A stretch of 64,000 nt of DNA from Paenibacillus solanacearum. Lineage in GTDB: Bacteria > Bacillota > Bacilli > Paenibacillales > NBRC-103111. The DNA lies in contig NZ_CAJVAS010000020.1 in assembly GCF_910593845.1 (NCBI RefSeq), forward strand, positions 1 through 64,000. Direction: 5' to 3'. The first letter of the stretch is position 1. Each line of letters begins with the position of its first letter. Position numbers and translations under genes: made by a program. Under the pieces are notes generated by a model that saw only the letters and a list, made by a program, of their open reading frames with translations, was not told the DNA's origin and did not search any database. Of this stretch, positions 14,742-24,402 are shown in pieces.

Positions 14742-17700
14742 GGCGTTTCTCCTCCGTCGCTCTCACTTCGTTCATCCGTCGTTTCCTGATCGTCGTCCTG
14801 TTTCGAGGCCGCCGCCTCCATTTGGGCAATGGACAGCGCTTTGCCCGCCGCCGGGCGGAACGGATGGGCGCCATTTCTCACCGGTCTCGATTGTTCCTTG
14901 CTGCGCAGTCCCGTGTCGCGTCCGCTCGTATTGGACTGCTCCATCAGCTCCCACACCAGGTCTCTTCCTATGGGCGTCAGCGTCTTGTAGTCGTTCCCCT
15001 CGAATTGCTGGTCAAAATGGCACACAGACCTGTATGCGCATTGCCCGCAGGCGGAGATCGCCCCGGACCGGTATGGGGTAATATCGATGCAGCCGTCCGT
15101 CATCGACTCGCCGATGCTCTTGATCGTCCGCTTCACGTATTTGCGTACCGTATCCCACTGCTGCTCCGTCGCTACGGAGGACGTCTTATAAAAGCTGCCG
15201 TCCGTCTTGAGCGCAGCCGGAAGCAGGTCGGAATATCCGCTCGAGCCGATTAAGCCGCTATCCATCAGCCGGATCACGTCCGGATCGGCAGTCAGCATGC
15301 CTTTGGTCTTAAATTTCTTGAGCAGCTCCGCCTGTATGGCTTCGCCGCTTAATCCGTTCTTGGCGTTCAACACCGGATTATGTACGTGGAAATATAGCAC
15401 ACCGGCCGGCTTCGCTTCTTTCCCGAGCCAGATCGGGGAATGCGTCAAGATGACGTCAAGGTAAGCAAGCATTTGCAGCGAAAGCCCGTAATACACTTCG
15501 AACATCTGCAGCGCTTTGCCGCTCGATTTGTAATCGACGACCCGGAGGAGCGTCCCTTTATCGGTGTCCGCCCGGTCGATCCGGTCGATTCTGCCGCGAA
15601 GCTCCATTTGGACTCCGTTGTCCAATTTGTACTGCATCGGCGGGATCGACTCGCCGCTTCCGAAGCCGATTTCGAGCCCGACGGGCCGGAATTGCCCGCG
15701 CTTCGCATGCTCGCCCAGCATGACTGCCGCCCGGCTGATCACCTGTTTCAGCTTACGCGCGATGTACAGGTATCGTTTGGAGCTCAGCAATATTTCCCCT
15801 TGCAGCCTCGGCGCGAGCATATCGACGACAACCGCCGCCCGCCGTTCGCATTCGACCGGAGTAAGCGCGCCCCAGTCTACGCCTTCTTGCATCGTTTGCT
15901 CCGCAAACAAGCTCAGCGCCGAATGGAACAGCTGCCCGACATCGGGCGCGTCCAGCCGGAAAATGCGCCGTTCCTTCAACCGCAAGCCGTGCGAAGCGAA
16001 CTGCGAGAACGGACAGGAGACGAAACGCTCCATTCTCGACACGCTAGTCTCGATACGGCTGCCGTATAGCAAGCGGCTCGTTTCCGCGCTTAAGTACGCT
16101 TCCTGATTCGTATAGAGCAAAGACTCCAGCAGCCGCGACAGCTTGGCGCCGTATTCCGGCTGACGGGCGAACCAGTTATATACCGACCACCAGACGCTGC
16201 CCACCGGCTTCCCTTGCATCCACAGCTTCAGCTGTACGATCAGATGCGAGAGCGCCTTATCCGGGCTTACGGCATATTCCATCTGCTCGCTCAGCGGCGT
16301 TCCCGGAGCCGGATCGGTCATCAGCAGCCGCTCGCTTACTTGCGGGAACATCCGCTTCATCTGACGAATGATATCGGACGGCAGCAGCGATTTTCCTTCC
16401 TCATCCGCAAGCGGGTAGCTAAGCCATATTCCGCCGGACGGTGTGCAGAAAGCGCAGTACATAAGAAAGGGCTCGTCAAGCAGCCGTCTGCGGCTGCCTT
16501 CCGCCATGGACAATCCCGCTCCTGCCAACTGCTCCCGTTCCATTTCGGTCAGCACGCCGCTTTCCGTAATTTTGGCCGGCATAACGCCTTCGTTCACGCC
16601 GAGCACGAACATGTGCTTTACCTCGCCGGAACGTGTCCGGTCCATGCTTCCGATCAGCACCTGATCCAGCGTCGGCGGCACCAGTCCGAGCTTGATGCTT
16701 TCCAGTCCGGTCTCGACCAGCTCCGCAAACAGCTCCAGAGACGTCGGCTCCTCTCCCATCAGCTCCACCAACTGATCGAGCACATCCATCACGCGGTCCC
16801 ATACTTGCGAATGCTCTCTTGCTTTCTCCGGTCTGCCCTCGCGCAGCGCGCTTTGGCTCCACATCTCGAGCCTCTCAGGAACATGCAAACCGACGAGCAG
16901 CTCGTACAGTGCAGCTACCCGGTCGCGAACGTTAGACCGCTTCCCCATCGACTGATGCAGTTGCGCGAGCGGCTCGGCAATGCGCCTGCGGCAAACATTG
17001 ATCGCGTGCAAAAAACGTTCATCGGCCGCGTTCCGTTCGCCTTCCGTATCGTCCAAAGTCGTGCGGTACGAGTAAGTCCAGTCGCGCGAATCGGTCCATT
17101 TGGTACCTCGAATACCAAAGGCCAGCACGTAATTTTCCAATTGATCCATCAAGTGCCTGTCGATCCGCACGGCCCCTTGATGATCCGCGCCGCTTGATCC
17201 GATCGGCAAGAAGAAATCCGTCTTCACACAGCGGAATACCGCATCGTACTTCCAGCCGCTGCGGATCGCTTCGAGCGACGAGCGGATCAGCTCGACAAGC
17301 GGATGATGCATCACCGACCGCTTCTGATCGAAAAAGTGCGGGATGCCGTAATCCTTGAACGTGCCGGCCACCAAGTCTCCGTAAGCCTCTATGTTGCGCA
17401 CGGAAACGGAAATATCCCGCCACCGCAATCCTTCGTCGCGAACCAGAGCGACGATGTCGCGAGCCGCCGCTTCCACCTCCGCCCTCCGATTCACCGCTGC
17501 CGATAGCCGTAAGGAGGATTTCCCGATCGTCGGGACGGCAGGCTTGTACGGCCGCTTGACCCGATCTTCGAAATGATGCTCCAAATACGCGAGCATCGGA
17601 TTATGCTCGAACCGAACCGGCGAATCGCCGTTCAGCATCACCGTTTCGCCGATCTGCACGCCCGCCTGCGGCAGACGCTCGCGCAGTTGTATCAATGTCC

Positions 17701-18478
17701 GGGCTGTCGGATGGAACAAGTCGAGCTCCTGCGGACGCTCATGCGTTATGTAATCTTTGTTCAGGCATAAGGTGAGCGTAACGTTGTCGCTGCATCGCGC
17801 GAGCTGCTCGAGCACCGCGAATTCCTGGGGGGTGAACCCGTGGAAGCCGTCAACCCAGCATTCGGCTCCCCGAATATAGGATGACTGCTGCAGCTGCTGC
17901 GCCAGTAAAGTCAGATAGTCCTCTCCGTCCAAATACAGGCGCGAAAGTTCGGCTTCGAACTCCGAATAGACGAACTGGAGATCGTGAATTTTGTCTTCGA
18001 GCGCCGCTCCGGTTTCGCCCCGGCTTCCCGCCCCGGCCCTGTTCTCGTACCAGTGTCTGAGCCCTTCGCCCGTGATGCAGTATCGCTTGAATTCGCTGAA
18101 CAGTTGATTCAAATTATCCAGAAATCCGGTCTGGTCCGCCGAAGCCTGAAATCGTCGCAGCCGGCCTTTATGTTTATGCAAAATACGGTGAAGCAGCAGC
18201 TTTTTGCCGGTCTCGTCGATCGGCAGCCTAGCCGTCCCTCCGACCTCCTGCATGACCCTCCACGCGAGCCTTCGGAAGCTGAGCACCTGCGCGCGAAGCG
18301 TACCTCCCAGCTCAGGCGTTGAGATCAGCGCATACTCCGCCTGAAACGTCGCCTGCTCCGGCACGAGCCAAATCAATGGCCGCCCGTTCGGCGCCTCGAT
18401 CAGCTTGCGCTGGATGTCCTGTAAACAATACTCCGTCTTGCCGCTGCCCGCCCGGCCGAGTACAAACCGAAATGCCAT
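14738..18478 (-). CDS. addB: ATP-dependent nuclease subunit AddB
   Basis: 1246 residues from the ATG at 18478, chosen because it follows GAGGTGA and gives the family start MAFRFVLGRAGSGKT; a longer frame to 18571 is less likely. Residues 8-15 are the Walker A-like GRAGSGKT. The protein is an inactivated helicase fold with a C-terminal nuclease domain. The Fe-S ligands are present: a cysteine in FVSCPFSQFA near 821 and three in CGQCAYRSVC near 1144. It is the first gene of addB-addA-sbcD-sbcC and is divergent from the HEAT-like gene at 18669. Confidence 0.97.
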   Translation of the reverse strand: MAFRFVLGRAGSGKTEYCLQDIQRKLIEAPNGRPLIWLVPEQATFQAEYALISTPELGGTLRAQVLSFRRLAWRVMQEVGGTARLPIDETGKKLLLHRILHKHKGRLRRFQASADQTGFLDNLNQLFSEFKRYCITGEGLRHWYENRAGAGSRGETGAALEDKIHDLQFVYSEFEAELSRLYLDGEDYLTLLAQQLQQSSYIRGAECWVDGFHGFTPQEFAVLEQLARCSDNVTLTLCLNKDYITHERPQELDLFHPTARTLIQLRERLPQAGVQIGETVMLNGDSPVRFEHNPMLAYLEHHFEDRVKRPYKPAVPTIGKSSLRLSAAVNRRAEVEAAARDIVALVRDEGLRWRDISVSVRNIEAYGDLVAGTFKDYGIPHFFDQKRSVMHHPLVELIRSSLEAIRSGWKYDAVFRCVKTDFFLPIGSSGADHQGAVRIDRHLMDQLENYVLAFGIRGTKWTDSRDWTYSYRTTLDDTEGERNAADERFLHAINVCRRRIAEPLAQLHQSMGKRSNVRDRVAALYELLVGLHVPERLEMWSQSALREGRPEKAREHSQVWDRVMDVLDQLVELMGEEPTSLELFAELVETGLESIKLGLVPPTLDQVLIGSMDRTRSGEVKHMFVLGVNEGVMPAKITESGVLTEMEREQLAGAGLSMAEGSRRRLLDEPFLMYCAFCTPSGGIWLSYPLADEEGKSLLPSDIIRQMKRMFPQVSERLLMTDPAPGTPLSEQMEYAVSPDKALSHLIVQLKLWMQGKPVGSVWWSVYNWFARQPEYGAKLSRLLESLLYTNQEAYLSAETSRLLYGSRIETSVSRMERFVSCPFSQFASHGLRLKERRIFRLDAPDVGQLFHSALSLFAEQTMQEGVDWGALTPVECERRAAVVVDMLAPRLQGEILLSSKRYLYIARKLKQVISRAAVMLGEHAKRGQFRPVGLEIGFGSGESIPPMQYKLDNGVQMELRGRIDRIDRADTDKGTLLRVVDYKSSGKALQMFEVYYGLSLQMLAYLDVILTHSPIWLGKEAKPAGVLYFHVHNPVLNAKNGLSGEAIQAELLKKFKTKGMLTADPDVIRLMDSGLIGSSGYSDLLPAALKTDGSFYKTSSVATEQQWDTVRKYVKRTIKSIGESMTDGCIDITPYRSGAISACGQCAYRSVCHFDQQFEGNDYKTLTPIGRDLVWELMEQSNTSGRDTGLRSKEQSRPVRNGAHPFRPAAGKALSIAQMEAAASKQDDDQETTDERSESDGGETP

Positions 18479-18668
18479 GATCGTCACCTCAATATCCGAA
18501 TCGTTTGCCAATGACTCTCCTATTCTACCAAAAATGAACCGGTTTAGGGAAAAGGTAGGTTTTGGCTGCACTCATCATTATATCACATCGAACGAATAAG
18601 AACACTTGTTCTTTACCCCATTTTCTTATACAATGGTGCTAAGATTCCAAACAAAGGAAGTGACTCGG

Positions 18669-19526
18669 ATGCGGCCGAATACGATAACACATAAGCCGGA
18701 TTGGGAGGAGGAGATTGCCTCCGCTGCGAAGAACGGTTCCATCCAAGACCTGCTCGCCCAGATCGGAAACGAGCTTGCGGAACTCGAAGGAACCCCGCGG
18801 CAGGCGCTTCAGCATCATGCCGTTCAATATATCGAAACGGCACTGGATTACGACAGCGACAGGCTGGTGATTCTCGCGGAATCACTGTCTGCCGCAGGAC
18901 AAGAGCTCGGCGAGGAGCTGGCCGTGTTCATCCTGTCCGTTCATTACGGCGGGGATGCCGATCGTGCGGCAGATTTGCTCCAGCGCCTCGCATCCAGCGG
19001 CCACGCCGCGGTTCGCGATTGGGCGGCCAAAGCATGCGGTGCCGTGCTTGCGAAGCATTTTGCACTGTTTTACCCCGTGCTGGAGACGTGGACTCGCCAT
19101 GACACCCCGTATGTGAGGCGGTCGGTCGTTGCTGCCGTCCAGCTTGCCTCAAACGCAAAAAATCCCGCATGGGGCCCGCTCCTGCTGGATTTGCTGGAGC
19201 CACTTCTGCGGGATAACGATCCGGTTGTCAGAAAAGAATTCGCGCCGCGCACGTGGAGCGGACTGCTGCGCTATTACGCCGATGAAGTGGAAGCGCGGCT
19301 GATGCAATGGGCGGTGGACGAAGCCCGCCAGGTGAGACGACATGCCGCCAGGTTATTCTCGGCTCCGGAAGCGGCGCCGCACGTTCACCGGCTCAGCCCT
19401 GCGCTGCGCATCCTGCTGCGCGACGAATCCGCCGCCGTCCAGAAAGCGGCCGTCAGCGCCTTGCTGCAATTAAGCAAACGAATCCATAAGAAAGAAGCGG
19501 CGGAGCTGCTGCAAGCGGTCCAATGA
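18669..19526 (+). CDS. HEAT-repeat-like hypothetical protein
   Basis: 285 residues from ATG 18669, which follows AAAGGAAGTGAC. The sequence is a run of paired amphipathic helices with recurrent DNDPVVRKEFA, ARQVRRHAARLF and ESAAVQKAAVSALL patterns, typical of HEAT/ARM-like solenoids that bind proteins. There is no signal peptide and no catalytic motif. It is translationally coupled (ATGA overlap) to the next membrane protein gene, suggesting the two work together. I cannot name a function. Confidence 0.75.
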   Translation: MRPNTITHKPDWEEEIASAAKNGSIQDLLAQIGNELAELEGTPRQALQHHAVQYIETALDYDSDRLVILAESLSAAGQELGEELAVFILSVHYGGDADRAADLLQRLASSGHAAVRDWAAKACGAVLAKHFALFYPVLETWTRHDTPYVRRSVVAAVQLASNAKNPAWGPLLLDLLEPLLRDNDPVVRKEFAPRTWSGLLRYYADEVEARLMQWAVDEARQVRRHAARLFSAPEAAPHVHRLSPALRILLRDESAAVQKAAVSALLQLSKRIHKKEAAELLQAVQ

Positions 19527-20017
19527 AGATGCGGTACCGCTGGCTGTCCACAACGGTTGTTATCGCATTCGTCTACGGTGTCTGCTTTTGCCTGATGTAC
19601 TTGCTCGCCGGGATGACGTATTCATTGTTCAGCGATGTGCCGGCCGATCAATCACGCCATATTTCGGCCATCTACTATGGCGCATTCTTTACCGTCATCC
19701 CGTTTGCCGGACTCGGGTTGTTCGCTCCGGCCGGGTACTTGCTGCGCTACGTCGTGCATGCTTTGGCGGTAGCTTTTCTCGTCGAAAAGGGCTTGATCGT
19801 CTTCCTTGCCACCTTGCTTGCGTCGGGCTATCCCGCATCGTGGTACGGACATGCGTTTCCTGGCGCCGGATTCGGCGTGTTATGCGAGGAGTTTCCGTTC
19901 TACTGCACGCCGTATGTAGGGAAGTACATCGGGATCGGCACGCTCGTATCGGCCCTAAGCCTTTATGCAGGCTGTTTACTCAGCCTCCGGCTCGCGCGTC
20001 CTTCCGTTACTCGGTAA
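19523..20017 (+). CDS. Hypothetical multi-pass membrane protein
   Basis: 164 residues with about four membrane segments (~8-30, ~50-66, ~72-97, ~138-156) and a cysteine-containing loop (GVLCEEFPFYCTPYVG) between the third and fourth. The start overlaps the upstream HEAT-like gene by 4 nt. The 3' end overlaps the convergent nitroreductase gene by 11 nt. The family is not recognised. Confidence 0.7.
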   Translation: MKMRYRWLSTTVVIAFVYGVCFCLMYLLAGMTYSLFSDVPADQSRHISAIYYGAFFTVIPFAGLGLFAPAGYLLRYVVHALAVAFLVEKGLIVFLATLLASGYPASWYGHAFPGAGFGVLCEEFPFYCTPYVGKYIGIGTLVSALSLYAGCLLSLRLARPSVTR

Positions 20018-20594
20018 TCCAGACGGTTTTATGATGTACCGGCGTCTTTCTATTCGCAGCGGGGAGTGTCATATCGGGATACCCGATATAAAGCAGGGCA
20101 ACAAGCTCCTCGCCGTCCTGCAGCCCGAACGTCCGCTTCATCCGCGGATGATACATCGGCTCGCCGCTGCGCCAAATCGCCCCCAGTCCCAGCGCGTGTA
20201 CGGTTAACAGCATATTTTGCACTGCCGAGTGGGCCGCGGCGAATTCCTCGATTCGAATCACTCCTGGAGCTGCAGAAGGCGATACCGCGACGGCAATGAC
20301 CAGCGGAGCGCGGAACGCTTTGGTCCCCTGCTTGCTCCTGAGTTCCTCCAGTTGCTCGCTCGACAAGGAGCCTGCGTTCTCAGCCGCGATATCGGCATAG
20401 GCATCGGCCAATACTTGCCGTCCCGCTCCCGTCATCACATAGAACCGCCACGGTTCCGTGTGCATATGGCTGGGCGCCCAGTTCCCTGCTTCCAGTATTT
20501 GTTCGATTTGGCCGCGTTCCACCGGGTCGCTCTTCACGCGTCCAATGCTGCGCCGTTCTCGGATTGCCTCGTACAGCGTCATCGCTTGATTCAT
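20007..20594 (-). CDS. Nitroreductase family protein
   Basis: 195 residues from ATG 20594, chosen because GGAGGATGGAGAA precedes it; a longer frame begins at 20666. FMN-binding nitroreductase features: ERRSIGRVKSDPV near the N-terminus, ILEAGNWAPSHMHTEPWRF around 36-54, and GLGAIWRSGE in the C-terminal half. Length and pattern fit the small YdjA-like group, NAD(P)H-dependent flavoproteins with varied substrates. The physiological substrate is unknown. Confidence 0.85.
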   Translation of the reverse strand: MNQAMTLYEAIRERRSIGRVKSDPVERGQIEQILEAGNWAPSHMHTEPWRFYVMTGAGRQVLADAYADIAAENAGSLSSEQLEELRSKQGTKAFRAPLVIAVAVSPSAAPGVIRIEEFAAAHSAVQNMLLTVHALGLGAIWRSGEPMYHPRMKRTFGLQDGEELVALLYIGYPDMTLPAANRKTPVHHKTVWITE

Positions 20595-20734
20595 TTCTCC
20601 ATCCTCCAAAGGCATGCATGATAAGATCATTAAGCTTATGATACATTCGCGCCTTCGGAGCGTCAATTCGCGGTAAGGTTCTTCGAACGGTCTTGCTTCC
20701 TAACGGGCGGTTCGGCTATGTCCTTGCTCCCCGT

Positions 20735-21538
20735 TCAGAATTGGAGCAATATCGCCGTTTTATCGTCCGGCCTGACGCGGTTGTTTCGTTCCCAGTCTTC
20801 CATCTCCAGCATGTACGTTTCTATGCCGATCTCACGAATGGCATGGATTACATTTTCATGACGGCCGCCCGGATACACCATACCATCGGATATGAGGAGC
20901 AGCGCCTGCAACTGCGTCGTATCCACGATGCCGGTTTGAATGTACGCTCCCATTTCCTCCATTCCGTTCGCAACCGAATAGCCTTCCGGCGTGTTGGCCA
21001 TCCATCGCTGATAGGCTTGCTGATGGACCGGCTCCCGAAAGTAATCTTCCTCCGGCACGAATACGCCCTGCTTGCGGTCTAAGGCTCTCTTGGCTTCCGC
21101 TCTGGCGGACACGCCGTCTACGTAGTCCTTGGTCAAGACGGTCGTATGACCTTCTTTGTCGAGCGCGATGATCATGCAGTCGCCAACATGCGCATAGGAC
21201 GCCTTGCCGTCATGCACGACAACCACAACGGCGCAGGTCGACCACAGCAGGTGACGCTGCGTCATATCGATAGGCGAGCGTAGCATGCGTTCCCTTAATC
21301 GCTGATTAGCCTGCACGAGCGCTTCTGTCGCATCGCATGGAGCGGACAAGCGCGCAAAGTGTTCCCTGAACAAGTTGGAGGCGATGAATGCTCCGTTATG
21401 ACCGTAGGCGTCTTGATAATCGTCCATCGGGGTAACGCCATCGAATACGCCGAACACGCCGGCCCGCTCATTCACGACGTAAGCGTCCTCGGCTTCCCGT
21501 TTTTGAAAGCTTTTCCTCGTTGCTGCCTGCCATTTCAC
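20735..21538 (-). CDS. PP2C-type protein phosphatase-like protein
   Basis: 267 residues, GTG start at 21538 after AAAGGATGA. Metal-site motifs of the PPM family are visible: EDAYVV and GVFGVFDGV near the N-terminus, YAHVGDCMI mid-protein, LLLISDGM and RPDDKTAI near the C-terminus. It probably dephosphorylates Ser/Thr. There is no kinase next to it and no extra domain, so the target is unknown. It is divergent from the AraC-type gene at 21668. Confidence 0.8.
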   Translation of the reverse strand: MKWQAATRKSFQKREAEDAYVVNERAGVFGVFDGVTPMDDYQDAYGHNGAFIASNLFREHFARLSAPCDATEALVQANQRLRERMLRSPIDMTQRHLLWSTCAVVVVVHDGKASYAHVGDCMIIALDKEGHTTVLTKDYVDGVSARAEAKRALDRKQGVFVPEEDYFREPVHQQAYQRWMANTPEGYSVANGMEEMGAYIQTGIVDTTQLQALLLISDGMVYPGGRHENVIHAIREIGIETYMLEMEDWERNNRVRPDDKTAILLQF

Positions 21539-21667
21539 GATTACTCATCCTTTCCTAGTCAATATGTTAAAGCGATTGTAAATAAAACAATCAACTGTAG
21601 ATCAAAATCCCGCCTTATCGTATAATTTAAGCAAAACTTTCCATAATCCTTGTAAAGGAGGTTGTTT

Positions 21668-22555
21668 ATGTCCATTTTCCCGGTTTATCAAGACGTCGTA
21701 TCCATCGCGAATTTGAGCAAAGAACAGCTTCCTTTTTTCATGCGTCACGTGACGGTATATAAGAAAAAACGACTGCATCACCATGATTTTGCCGAGCTCG
21801 CGTTAATCGTGGAAGGATACGGAACGGAATTGATCAACGGCAAGCCTCATGAGCTGCGCCCGGGCACAGTCACCTTTTTGCTTCCGCACCATGTCCATGA
21901 GCTTCACACAACGGAAACCGGTCCCCCGCTGCAGGTGTACAACTGCTTGTTCGACATCAGTCTGGCCGTCGGACCGCAAGCGGACCCGGAACTGAGCCGC
22001 CGATTCATGAGTTCCGTCGAGGAGCTTCCGGCGTATGTCGATTTGTCCGGCGAAGCGTTCGAGAAGATGAAACGCATCTATTTCGAACTGTTCCATGAAT
22101 ATTCCGGCTCTTTGCCGGGAAGAGACGCGCTGATTCGTGCGAAATTAACGGAAGCGATCGTACTGTACATGCGTTCCCGCCCCTTTTTCCCGGCTCCCGG
22201 TGGAAAATCGCTTCAGCCGCCTCCCAAAGATCTGTTCTGGGAGATGCTCCAGTACGTTCATAATCACTATGCGGACGATCTCGACTCCGCGATGTTATCC
22301 GAACACTTCGGCGTCAGCACTTCCTGGGTTCACCGCTCCTTCAAAAAGCATTTGGGACAAGGCTTTCTGCACTATATGCACACCCTTCGATTACGCAGAG
22401 CGTCCGGGCTGTTGATCGCAACGAAAATGGGCATCCATGACGTCGCCGTCGAGGTTGGCTTCGAATCGTACCGAACGTTCTCGCGCATATTTAAGGAAAT
22501 GACCGGCATGACGCCTAGCGAATACCGCGCTTCTTATTCGAAAGCAACGAATTGA
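21668..22555 (+). CDS. AraC-family transcriptional regulator
   Basis: 295 residues. ATG 21668 follows AAAGGAGG; a TTG at 21662 is too close to it. The N-terminal half is a cupin-like ligand domain (HHHDFAELALIVEGYG near 35-52, RPGTVTFLLPHHVHE). The C-terminal ~100 residues hold two helix-turn-helix motifs ending with the family signature GFESYRTFSRIFKEMTGMTP. It probably controls a carbohydrate-uptake gene. The lone binding lipoprotein at 22792 is convergent with it. Confidence 0.9.
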   Translation: MSIFPVYQDVVSIANLSKEQLPFFMRHVTVYKKKRLHHHDFAELALIVEGYGTELINGKPHELRPGTVTFLLPHHVHELHTTETGPPLQVYNCLFDISLAVGPQADPELSRRFMSSVEELPAYVDLSGEAFEKMKRIYFELFHEYSGSLPGRDALIRAKLTEAIVLYMRSRPFFPAPGGKSLQPPPKDLFWEMLQYVHNHYADDLDSAMLSEHFGVSTSWVHRSFKKHLGQGFLHYMHTLRLRRASGLLIATKMGIHDVAVEVGFESYRTFSRIFKEMTGMTPSEYRASYSKATN

Positions 22556-22791
22556 ATGCGTTCTATTGTTCGCTTGGCGCGCTTAACCTTCGTCGCACAG
22601 GAGCACGCCGGCACTCTCACTCGGAACGGCCGTACGGCAAGCCCGCTGTTCGTTTCTAAGGGAGTAACCGCCGCGACTCTACAAATGGTACTCCCGCTCT
22701 GATCCGTATGGAGTCCACTCGCCCGCTGCTCAGCGTCGACAGGCGCGCTTGGGATTCGCTTAGCGCTAAGCCTATGCCCCCAGCCGCTGCT
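22556..22791. other. Convergent intergenic region
   Basis: 236 nt between the AraC gene and the convergent lipoprotein gene. It includes an inverted repeat GGGAGTAaCC..GGtACTCCC (about 22660-22696) that could end transcription from both sides, although no T run follows it. No gene seen. Confidence 0.4.
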
Positions 22792-24135
22792 CTAGCGCGT
22801 TTTCTCTTCCTGAATGTATTTCTCGGCCTTCTCGTTCGCTTCCCTCAATACCGTATTGACGTCCTGATGCTCCTGCACCATCCGCTTGACCGCTTCCGAT
22901 AAGAAAGAAGTCAGCTTCGAATCGTACGGCGTGACTGGAGTGGACGGAGCCGGTTTGACCGAGAAAATGCCTTCCATGTTTTTCCCTTCGTACACCTTAA
23001 GCCCTTTGGCAAACTGCTTCCGCAGCGCCAGATTGTTGAGCACCGTCAAGCTGTAATCGCGGTTCAACGCCGTCTGCACCTCGTCGCTCGTCAACACTTC
23101 CATGACCCGGTACGCCGCTTCCTTGTTTTTGCTCATCGGCGTCACCATCAGCGATTGGAACTCTACTTCCCGGCCGACGCCTTTCCGGTCTTCGGCGCTT
23201 GGGAATGCGGCCAAATCCCAATCAAAGTTATCTCCCCCGTCCGCCAATGCTTGCACGCGGCTCGTCAAGCCCGTAATCCAGAACGGATACATGGCCAGCT
23301 TTTGATCCTTAATAAAATAGTTGACGCCGCCGTACGAATATTTCCCTTTGTCATCAACAATGCCCGGGATATTGTACAAGCTTCGCAAATACGTAAATAC
23401 GTTCTGGAGCGGCGCGGAGCTAAGGAGCGGCTTCTCCTGCTTATCGTCAATCAGCGGGATCGAATGCGCACGGGTATAAACTTCCATGCCGCCGTCCCAG
23501 CCGATGTATTGCACGCCGTTGTCGGAGCGCGTCACTTTTCTGGCCACATCCAGCAGTTCATTCCATGTCATGCCGTCCTTCGGATAAGGCACGCCGAATT
23601 TATTGAAAATGTCTTTGTTATACACAAGTACGCCATAGTTCATCGCATACGGGATGCCGTACAGCTCGCCGTCTTTGCCGTATTGCTTGATCGCTTTCAC
23701 GATTTCCGGCTCAAATCGGTTCAAATCCATGTTTTTCGCCTTCACCATTGGATTCAGATCGCTGCCCAGACCAAGCTGCAGCATATTCATCATGCCGGAA
23801 TGGGTCGTTGCGATCAGGTCGGGAATTTCCCCGGCAGTGATCAGCTCGTTGATTTTCGCTCCCTTGATTTGCTCGATCTTAATGTTCGGATATTTTTGGC
23901 GCACCGGCGCGGCGAGTATTTCCAAATCTTTCTCTGTATTAATGCCCGCCGAATTGGAGAACAGTGTGACCGTCACCGGTTCTGTCGTGAACGGCTCCGC
24001 TTGAAGCGTTCCGGTCTTGCTATCCGTCCCTTGAGCCGGCGTACCGGCCTCCTTCGCGCAGCCGGTCATGGCGGCAATCGCGACTGCAATCCACAACCCG
24101 CGAGTAAATCCGAACTTGTTGGCACGGTGTTTCAT
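22792..24135 (-). CDS. Extracellular sugar-binding lipoprotein (orphan ABC solute-binding protein)
   Basis: 447 residues with a lipoprotein signal peptide ending at the lipobox MTGC (Cys26). The body is a family 1 solute-binding protein, with the typical FNKFGVPYPKDGMTWNELL and IPYAMNYGVLVYNKDIF patterns. It normally captures an oligosaccharide for an ABC importer. No permease or ATPase gene is adjacent. It shares the KFGVPYPKDGMT stretch with the second lipoprotein at 57668-58972, so the two are paralogues. It lies 267 nt downstream of rlmI. Confidence 0.9.
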   Translation of the reverse strand: MKHRANKFGFTRGLWIAVAIAAMTGCAKEAGTPAQGTDSKTGTLQAEPFTTEPVTVTLFSNSAGINTEKDLEILAAPVRQKYPNIKIEQIKGAKINELITAGEIPDLIATTHSGMMNMLQLGLGSDLNPMVKAKNMDLNRFEPEIVKAIKQYGKDGELYGIPYAMNYGVLVYNKDIFNKFGVPYPKDGMTWNELLDVARKVTRSDNGVQYIGWDGGMEVYTRAHSIPLIDDKQEKPLLSSAPLQNVFTYLRSLYNIPGIVDDKGKYSYGGVNYFIKDQKLAMYPFWITGLTSRVQALADGGDNFDWDLAAFPSAEDRKGVGREVEFQSLMVTPMSKNKEAAYRVMEVLTSDEVQTALNRDYSLTVLNNLALRKQFAKGLKVYEGKNMEGIFSVKPAPSTPVTPYDSKLTSFLSEAVKRMVQEHQDVNTVLREANEKAEKYIQEEKTR

Positions 24136-24333
24136 GAGAAGTACCCTCCTTGAGATCGCTTGTCAATCGGTCAGATGGCTGTTTGCTGCATTTGCATTCA
24201 TCGTACCGAAAAATCGCATCGCCTGTATGCCAAATTGCGATACTGGAAGGTCATTTTGGAGCATCACAAAAAAACGGCACACCGCGGCGCCCCCTGCACT
24301 CTCGGGATAACGCCGCATGTACCGTTTGGATAA

Positions 24334-24361
24334 GACCGGTCTGCTGCCTGACAGCAACCGG
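24334..24361 (-). terminator. Hairpin after the RlmI-type methyltransferase gene
   Basis: On the minus strand ACCGGTTGCTG pairs with CAGCAGACCGGT around a 5-nt loop, followed by CTTATCC. The weak T tract makes this a tentative terminator. Confidence 0.4.
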
Positions 24362-24402
24362 TGGCCGTATCGTTCGCTAACGCAGCGGCAGGACGTGACG
24401 CA

